Below the pieces are notes generated by a model that worked only from the letters and a program-made list of their open reading frames with translations, did no database searches and was not told where the DNA came from. Positions 33,043 through 39,486 of a stretch of DNA of 39,486 bases are shown piece after piece. Made by a program: the position numbers and the translations under genes. Source of the stretch: Russula earlei. Taxonomy: Eukaryota > Basidiomycota > Agaricomycetes > Russulales > Russulaceae. The DNA lies in the NCBI GenBank assembly GCA_025769875.1, contig JAGFNK010000480.1, positions 1 through 39,486 on the forward strand, given 5' to 3'. Within the stretch, counting starts at the first letter, position 1. Each line of letters starts with the position of its first letter.

Positions 33043-36000
33043 ATGCCGACCTCTAAACGTGCAGGAAAAAGGAGGGCAGAAAATGTTCGCTCAACTGCCG
33101 TCGCCGGATTAATCGTCTCGCTCTCCGTCCTCAAGGAGACCGCAGATGCGATTCCTCCTCCGGCAGGACCTATCATAAAAGGTACCCTGGGTGGACTACT
33201 TCAAGTCGTCGACATCGTCCAGGTAATCTATCCCACTCCCACAGCCGAGAAATGATCTGATATCGTCATACCCCAGACCACGACCAACAACATCGACGAC
33301 ATCGACGAGCTGATCGGCCGCGTGAACACCCTGGAACAATCGGTTTTCAGGCCGCTCAAAGGCAAACAAGATATCCCGGAATCTGTCGTCGACTTCGTCA
33401 CAAGGTTTTCCGAGTGATCATTCTTCTGCCTCGCTCTCGAATCGTGGCGAGCTGATCCTGATCCCGATTCAGGTCTCTCGAAGCCATCACGGGTGACCTG
33501 CAAACGATCGCGTCGCGTGGAAGGTTGACCCGGATCCTCCGTAGTAGAGAAGATGCGGCATCCATTCAGGGCAAGATAAAAGGCGATCGCGGGCCTCATC
33601 GAAGACTTTCTTGCAAGTCTCCTCCTCCTTGGTCATACGGCTTGATCGGTTCTGATATCTTCGCGAGTCTAGGCTGAAGGGGTCGTGAACCTCCAAATCC
33701 AAGGCATTGTACGTTATTCTCCGAAATCCTAGATGTGTGTCGTTCATCTGAATCTCTCAGGAAATTCGGCGCGAGGTTCGGGAGGGGAATGAGGAAATTC
33801 AGCGCGTTGTTCAGGGTGTGGTAAGTTTATCTCATGACCAGTTGGATATCTTCGACTAATAGGTCACCCAGCAAGCACTTCATGATGACCGAGGTGAGAG
33901 AAACTGTTACAGTACGCTGAAAATTATTCAACTTGGTTTTAGTTCACGATGATCTATTCAACTTTCCTCGAGCTCGCAAGGCACGCTTTAATTGTCTTGA
34001 TGAAAGAAAGAGGCATGCATGTTTCAAAGGCACACGCGAGGATCTGTTGACCACCGCCTATCAATGGATCAATGACTCGACCCAGGCTATACAAAAACAA
34101 CGCCCTGTCACTGCTTCGGTTGATCCTATTCACGTCAACCCCAACAAACGCCGCATCTTCTGGTTGTCTGGTGTGGCCGGTACCGGCAAGTCCACCATCG
34201 CACAGAGCGTTGCCGAGTATTGTGACAGGAAAAAATGGCTTGCCGCGAGTTTCTTCTTCTCAAACAACGATAGCGAGCGAAACAATCCAAAGCTTGTATT
34301 CAGCTCAATTGCTCACCAACTGGGCACAACGTTCCACCAACCACTCGCGCGTTTTATGCAAGAGGCGTTCAAAGCTAATACGGACATCTGGTATTCTGAT
34401 CCATCAAACCAATTGCTCAAGCTCATCATCGAACCGATCGAAAAGTCCATCAATACGAGGCAAGCATTTCCATCACCGGCTGTCATCGTGTTAGATGCCC
34501 TCGATGAGTGCAAAGATGATGACGCGACCTCATTCATCGTATCGGTGCTTTCGGCCCACATTGAACGCCTTCCATTCTCCATTTTCCTCACAAGTCGACC
34601 CGAGCCTAAACTGCACGTGCCCTCCCTCCCTCGTCATCTCCAGTCACATACACATGCGCTCTTCCATCACGAGATTCCAAAACTGTCTGTAGACCATGAC
34701 ATCGAAGTCTTCTTGAAGCATGAACTTACTCATGTTGGGTCTCGCAACGAGGGCCTCCAGGAGGAGGATTGGTTCACTAATGACGACGTCTGCACACTTG
34801 TCCGACTGTCAGATGGACTGTTTATCTTTGCTGCCACCGCAGTTCGATTTATCGAAGATCCTGATGTCTACAACCCATGGGGACAGCTCCATGAACTGGT
34901 CTCTGCCACGCAAACCTCTGGGCAGCCAAATCCGTATCCCTATCAGCATCTAGACCGGCTGTACCTCGCGGTCTTATCTAACGCATTTCCACCGTCGTCC
35001 CGTACAGACACGATGAACCGCTTGCGAAGGGTTCTTGGTTGCATTGTCGTACTCTGTGACCCTCTCTCTGCACGCACCATATCAGCTTTGCTCGGCAACA
35101 ATACCAGCAAAGATGTTCCTATAACAAGCATTCTACAGCGCTTGCGTTCCATGATCATTATTCCTTCGGACCCCGGGGCAGTCCAAGTGATGCATGCGTC
35201 CTTCCCAGATTTTATCGTTGATCCAAAACGCTGTACAGAGCCTAAATTTCTTATCGATACTTCGCTGCATCATGGCCTTCTCGCGATTGATTGTCTGGAG
35301 CAACTAAACAGGCTTCACCGGGATATGTGCCACATCGGAGACTATTCAAAGTTGAACAACGAAATTGAAGATATCTCAACAAGAATTGAAAAAAACATTC
35401 CGCTCGCGATGCAATACGCCTGCCGTCATTGGGCGGATCATTTGGCAAATTCGCCACCATCGGACGAGCTGTTTGATGTCTTGAAAACATTCTGTTTCGA
35501 TCACAGTTTGTACTGGGTTGAGGCTCTGAGTCTGATGGACTCGCTCGATGTGGCCATTCCGGCACTGCAACTTGCCAGACAAAGATTATTAGTGAGTTGT
35601 CTTGATTTTGGTGTGGACCGTTCATCACATGATTATAGATGTTGGGCAACGTCAGGGTTCCAATTGGCATCGTTGACATGCTGTATGATCTCGAACGGTT
35701 TACGCTTGAGTTCTTTGATCCCATCAGCATTGCAGCCCTGCATATCTACCACTCTTCCCTTCCATTCGCCCCACTGTTCTCCAAAATCCGTGCACACTTC
35801 CGCGGAGACTTGGAGGAATCTGTTACGGTCTTGAATGGGATGGAAGAATCATGGAATGCGGAGCTGAGAGCGATGGAGGGTCACAAAGGTTGGGTCAGAG
35901 CCGTCGCGTTTTCGCCAGACGGCACCTGGATTGTCTCTGGGTCAGACGATCGCACAGTTCGGATCTGGGACACGAGTACTGGCGCCACCGTCAAGACCCT

Positions 36001-37741
36001 CGACGGCCACAAAAATTCGGTCACAGCCGTCGCGTTTTCGCCAGACGGCACCCGGATTGTCTCTGGGTCAGAGGATGACACAGTCCGGATCTGGGACACG
36101 AGTACTGGCGCCACCGTCAAGACCCTCGAGGGCCACAAAAATTCGGTCACAGCCGTCGCGTTTTCGCCAGACGGCACCCGGATTGTCTCTGGGTCAGACG
36201 ATCACACAGTCCGGATCTGGGACACGAGTACTGGCGCCACCGTCAAGACCCTCGAAGGCCACAAAGATTCGGTCACAGCCGTCGCGTTTTCGCCAGACGG
36301 CGCCCGGATTGTCTCTGGGTCTTCGGATCACACAGTCCGGATCTGGGACACGAGTACTGGCGCCACCGTCAAGACCCTCGAAGGCCGCAAATATTCGGTC
36401 ACAGCCGTCGCGTTTTCGCCAGACGGCACCCGGATTGTCTCTGGGTCTTCGGATCGCACAGTCCGGATCTGGGACACGAGTACTGGCGCCACCGTCAAGA
36501 CCCTCGAGGGCCACAAAGGTTCGGTCAGAGCCGTCGCGTTTTCGCCAGACGGCACCCGGATTGTCTCTGGGTCAGACGATCACACAGTCCGGATCTGGGA
36601 CACGAGTACTGGCGCCACCGTCAAGACCCTCGAGGGCCACAAAAGTTGGGTCTTCGCCGTCGCGTTTTCGCCAGAGGGCACCCGGATTGTCTCTGGGTCT
36701 TCGGATCGCACAGTCCGGATCTGGGACACGAGTACTGGCGCCACTGTCAAGACCCTCGAGGGCCACAAAAGTTCGGTCACAGCCGTCGCGTTTTCGCCAG
36801 ACGGCACCCGGATTGTCTCTGGGTCTTCGGATCACACAATCCGGATCTGGGACACGAGTACTGGGGCCACGGTCAAGACCCTCGAGGGCCACAAATATTC
36901 GGTCACAGCCGTCGCGTTTTCGCCAGACGGCACCCGGATTGTCTCTGGGTCGCACGATCACACAGTCCGGATCTGGGATACGAGTACTGGCGCCACCATC
37001 AGGACCCTCGAGGGCCACAAAGATTGGGTCACAGCCGTCGCTTTTTCGCCAGACGGCACCCGGATTGTCTCTGGGTCAGAGGATCACACAGTCTGGATCT
37101 GGGACACGAGTACTGGCGCCACCGTCAAGACCCTCGAGGGCCACAAAGATTGGGTCACAGCCGTCGCGTTTTCGCCAGACGGCACCCGGATTGTCTCTGG
37201 GTCTTCGGATGGCACAGTCCGGATCTGGGACACGAGTACTGGCGCCACCGTCAAGACCCTCGAGGGCCACAAAGATTCGGTCAGAGCCGTCGCGTTTTCG
37301 CCAGACGGCACCCGGATTGTCTCTGGGTCAGACGATCGCACAGTCCGGATCTGGGACACGAGTACTGGCGCCACCGTCAAGACCCTCGAGGGCCACAAAG
37401 GTTGGGTCTTCGCCGTCGCGTTTTCGCCAGACGGCACCCGGATTGTCTCTGGGTCAGAGGATGACACAGTCCGGATCTGGGACACGAGTACTGGTGCCGC
37501 CATCCAGACCCTCGAGAGCGACTGGACATCAGTCCGTGCCATTGCAATACATGGTTTGTATTGCAGTATTGATGGGTGGGTCTTTAAATCTCATGGCACT
37601 CATACCACGAGACTCTGTTGGGTCCCCGTGTCTTGCAGGCCAGAACATCAAGATTCATACAAGTCTAGTCTAGTACTATGTTTACGAGGTCGCACCGTTA
37701 TCCTGCACTTCCCACCTAGTCAGTTATCGCAGCTGTCTTAA
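33043..37741 (+). CDS. HeLo/MLKL-like-NACHT-WD40 STAND (NLR-like) protein, copy 2
   Basis: An NLR-like sensor: in this family ligand binding by the repeats triggers NACHT oligomerisation and the N-terminal domain signals, often cell death. ATG 33043 starts exon 1 (to 33222; intron 33223-33276). Short exons encode a helical MLKL-N/HeLo-type domain (DLQTIASRGRL). The long exon 33943-35591 carries the NACHT domain: Walker A GVAGTGKST (34170-34196), Walker B VIVLDALDEC (34482-34511) and sensor-like FLTSRPEP (about 34586). After intron 35592-35638, exon 35639-37741 holds 13 WD40 repeats and a short tail. These two exons are fully open. One net +1 base near 33580-33592 breaks the third exon, so the N-terminal domain may be lost or mis-sequenced. 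Copy 1 is far more damaged. Confidence 0.8.
35873..37510 (+). repeat. 13 tandem WD40 repeats of exactly 126 bp, copy 2
   Basis: Exactly 13 x 126 bp. Units are nearly identical; differences concentrate after GHK (D/N/Y/G/S), at the next residue (S/W), two residues on (T/R/F), and at the two positions around the Asp in SGSxDx (S/E/D/H and H/R/D/G). A degenerate fourteenth unit (LESDWTSVRAIAI) follows. The repeats should form one or two beta-propellers. Confidence 0.95.
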
Positions 37742-37913
37742 GTAGCTAAGATGACAATTAGAGTTGGCTTCTGGCGCTGTGCCCTTATTTAATACATCTT
37801 ACGTGCCAGTTCTACTTACAACGCATATAATTACATTTCTGTGAAAGAGAGGACAATCGTTGCAAGTGTAATTGTCTGCCCTCCAGATTAGGCTTACCAA
37901 TGTAACTGTGTAA
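37742..37913. other. 3' flank of STAND gene with empty TIR-element site, copy 2
   Basis: Counterpart of 18767-18939. At 37905-37920 it shows the uninterrupted sequence TGTAAGTCGG, which is split by the TIR element in copy 1. Confidence 0.7.
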
Positions 37914-39486
37914 GTCGGCACTGTGGCGTGCGGTGCTGCCAAGAAGAAAGGTTTGTTCGCCCGAGGGGAACGAGTAGACTCGGTCCAGACGTGAGGAGAG
38001 AAACACAGGCGAGGAAAAGCCTGCATCGAATCAGGGCTGCGAGCGACTAGGCGGGGTAGCCAATTGGGCGAGGCTGGAGAACGCGGAACGAGAGCACGGG
38101 CGAGATCGAAATGACAAATGAAGTGGGACTGTTGCAATGCACGAACGACGTGGGCAATTGTGAGAAATAGGCGTCCATGAGAACTCATTCCTATCACAAT
38201 GAATAGATCGTCATTATATCTAGCTGCCGTACCAACAAACAAGTCCTTTGTCACACATTTTAGAGTCCTTGTCATTGGGCACCGCTAACTGGGGTAAGGT
38301 GGTGTGGTCAGCCCACAGTGGCTGCATCTACAACAGCTGAGGAGGAGGATGAGGAGGAAGTGTTGGATAATACTGCAGGTTGGGCAACAGCCCAGGGGCC
38401 AAGGAGCACCTCGCCCATCATCACCACCACTTCCCCTTGCCCTTGCGCGACCTCGTGGCCGGAAAGCCTTGTTGTAGACGAGTGAGCACACTGGCAGAAC
38501 CAAGGGGCAAAGGCAGCGGTGAGCACACATGCGTCACGAGTTCTGGATGCGCGGTAGCAGGCGCGAGGAAGACATATCTGTGCGCCGTGCTTATGCCGCG
38601 CGCCCGACAAAGGGCACATCATGTGCGTAAAGCCTATCACACGCACTTCCATCTTGCACCGTGCCGTGCGCTCGTGGCGGCCCGTTCCGAGGGACGAGCA
38701 CCCAGAGCGCCGTGCCACGGAGGACTGCGCGCGCCAGTCCGCCCGTGCGTAGTGCGCGTCCATCGCGGGCCCACGTGTGCGGGGCACCCGTAACGGCCGG
38801 ACGCGTCAGGCCATTCCGGCGGTCGACATGACATGTAGAGCCTGCCCTCGGTTCCGGGCGGAAGGAAGGAAGAACGTCACGGACGGGAGAAAAGGGAAGC
38901 GAAGCGATCCCGTAATCTGCTCCTTGGACGGGATTCACAGGACCGAGACGGCAGAAGGGACGGGTGACAGAACGAACGAGCGCCAGGGGCGGCTCCTCGG
39001 CGGCACCCGCTGGTATAGGGCCTGAGAAGAACGTGAGACTGCGCCGCGGGAGCCGCCTCCTCGTGGCACACCGTATTTGACTGACATGAGCCTTACGTAT
39101 GCGTCGAAGAAGCGCAGCGAAAGTGAGCATCCGATAGCGGAGCCATGCCGTGGTGGGAGGAGTGTGAAAGGGAATGACGAACGGCGCCACACGGTCTTCC
39201 CTGGAACACCGCACGATCTGGAAAGGACTGCGGTTGGGTGGAGGAGCGGGATGGGTGTCATCCACAAGATGCGCAGCTTGGGCGGCGCGGAGATGATGAC
39301 ATGACACGCACCGCACCAATTCTTACATTCTTCGAAATGACATGTTTTCGACCGCAGCGTCTACGGCCGGCAGATGACGCACTGGCCAAGAGAACGGCTA
39401 CGGTCTTACACGTCCTATCCCATAAGGCAAGGCCCAACGCGGTGACCGTTAGTGCAAGTCATGATCCATCAACTTTGAGTCAAAGT
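37914..39486 (-). other. Conserved GC-rich block with decayed minus-strand frames, copy 2
   Basis: Counterpart of 21416-22985. The longest minus-strand frame (38591-39319) is Arg/Pro-rich with no motif, and its frame differs from the copy 1 version by indels, so I do not call a gene. The window ends inside this block. Confidence 0.4.

Larger units (their letters stand above)
25371..39486 (+). repeat. Segmental duplication, copy 2 (runs off the window)
   Basis: Matches copy 1 from 4741 to 22985 in order and orientation. It lacks the TIR element (empty site near 37912) and 1615 bp of the regulator gene (junction 29366-29369). Confidence 0.95.

Noticed and set aside
33933..33942. Start of the STAND protein at 33933
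   Set aside because: The codon there is TTG, and it lies before a TTTTAG splice acceptor; the exon more likely begins at 33943 and the protein at ATG 33043.
35931..37673. 580-codon frame overlapping the copy 2 WD40 exon, and several minus-strand frames there
   Set aside because: Shadows produced by repetition of one stop-free unit; no recognisable domain.
38591..39319. 242-codon minus-strand frame as a gene
   Set aside because: Arg/Pro-rich, no motif, and its copy 1 counterpart is broken differently; it fits a GC-rich non-coding or decayed block.
1..39486. tRNA, rRNA or other RNA genes
   Set aside because: No cloverleaf with conserved boxes or rRNA-like stretch was recognised by eye; a tRNAscan or Rfam run would be needed to exclude them fully.

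Overview
The window looks like repeat-rich nuclear DNA of an agaricomycete (basidiomycete) fungus. The genes have many short GT-AG introns of about 45-130 bp. The families present are ones typical of Agaricomycetes: F-box proteins with a long C-terminal domain, short C2H2 proteins, Zn2Cys6 regulators with a fungal_trans middle domain, NACHT-WD40 STAND proteins, a DUF6532-type protein and a Helitron. The species cannot be named from sequence alone.

Layout. 1-4740: a Helitron whose Rep half is decayed and whose PIF1-like helicase half is open; its right edge is a hairpin plus a near-perfect palindrome. 4741 to at least 22985 (copy 1) and 25371-39486 (copy 2, cut by the window end) are two diverged copies of one gene block in the same orientation. 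The shared order is: a conserved block with a proline-rich minus-strand reading frame, an F-box-family gene, a decayed minus-strand membrane-protein-like gene, a Zn2Cys6 transcription factor, a HeLo/MLKL-like-NACHT-WD40 gene with 13 nearly identical WD40 repeats, and a block that is decayed on the minus strand. Copy 1 also holds a 2476-bp element with perfect 23-bp terminal inverted repeats and a DUF6532-like gene; copy 2 has the empty site. The spacer (22986-25370) holds a C2H2 gene with one frameshift, an orphan F-box N-terminus, a repeat bounded by 17-bp direct repeats, a 406-bp fold-back element inside that repeat, and a poly(A)-ended retroelement-like tail on the minus strand.

How the genes relate. 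The centre of interest is the STAND gene. Its N-terminal helical domain resembles fungal HeLo/MLKL-type cell-death domains. It is followed by a NACHT switch and WD40 repeats that differ almost only at a few codons, as in the high-internal-conservation WD40 genes of fungal incompatibility and immunity. In copy 2 the NACHT and WD40 exons are fully open; copy 1 carries many frameshifts. The F-box and regulator genes are broken at different places in the two copies, so the damage came after the duplication, or after the two haplotypes split. A tandem duplication and two haplotypes of a dikaryon joined in assembly both fit what is visible here.
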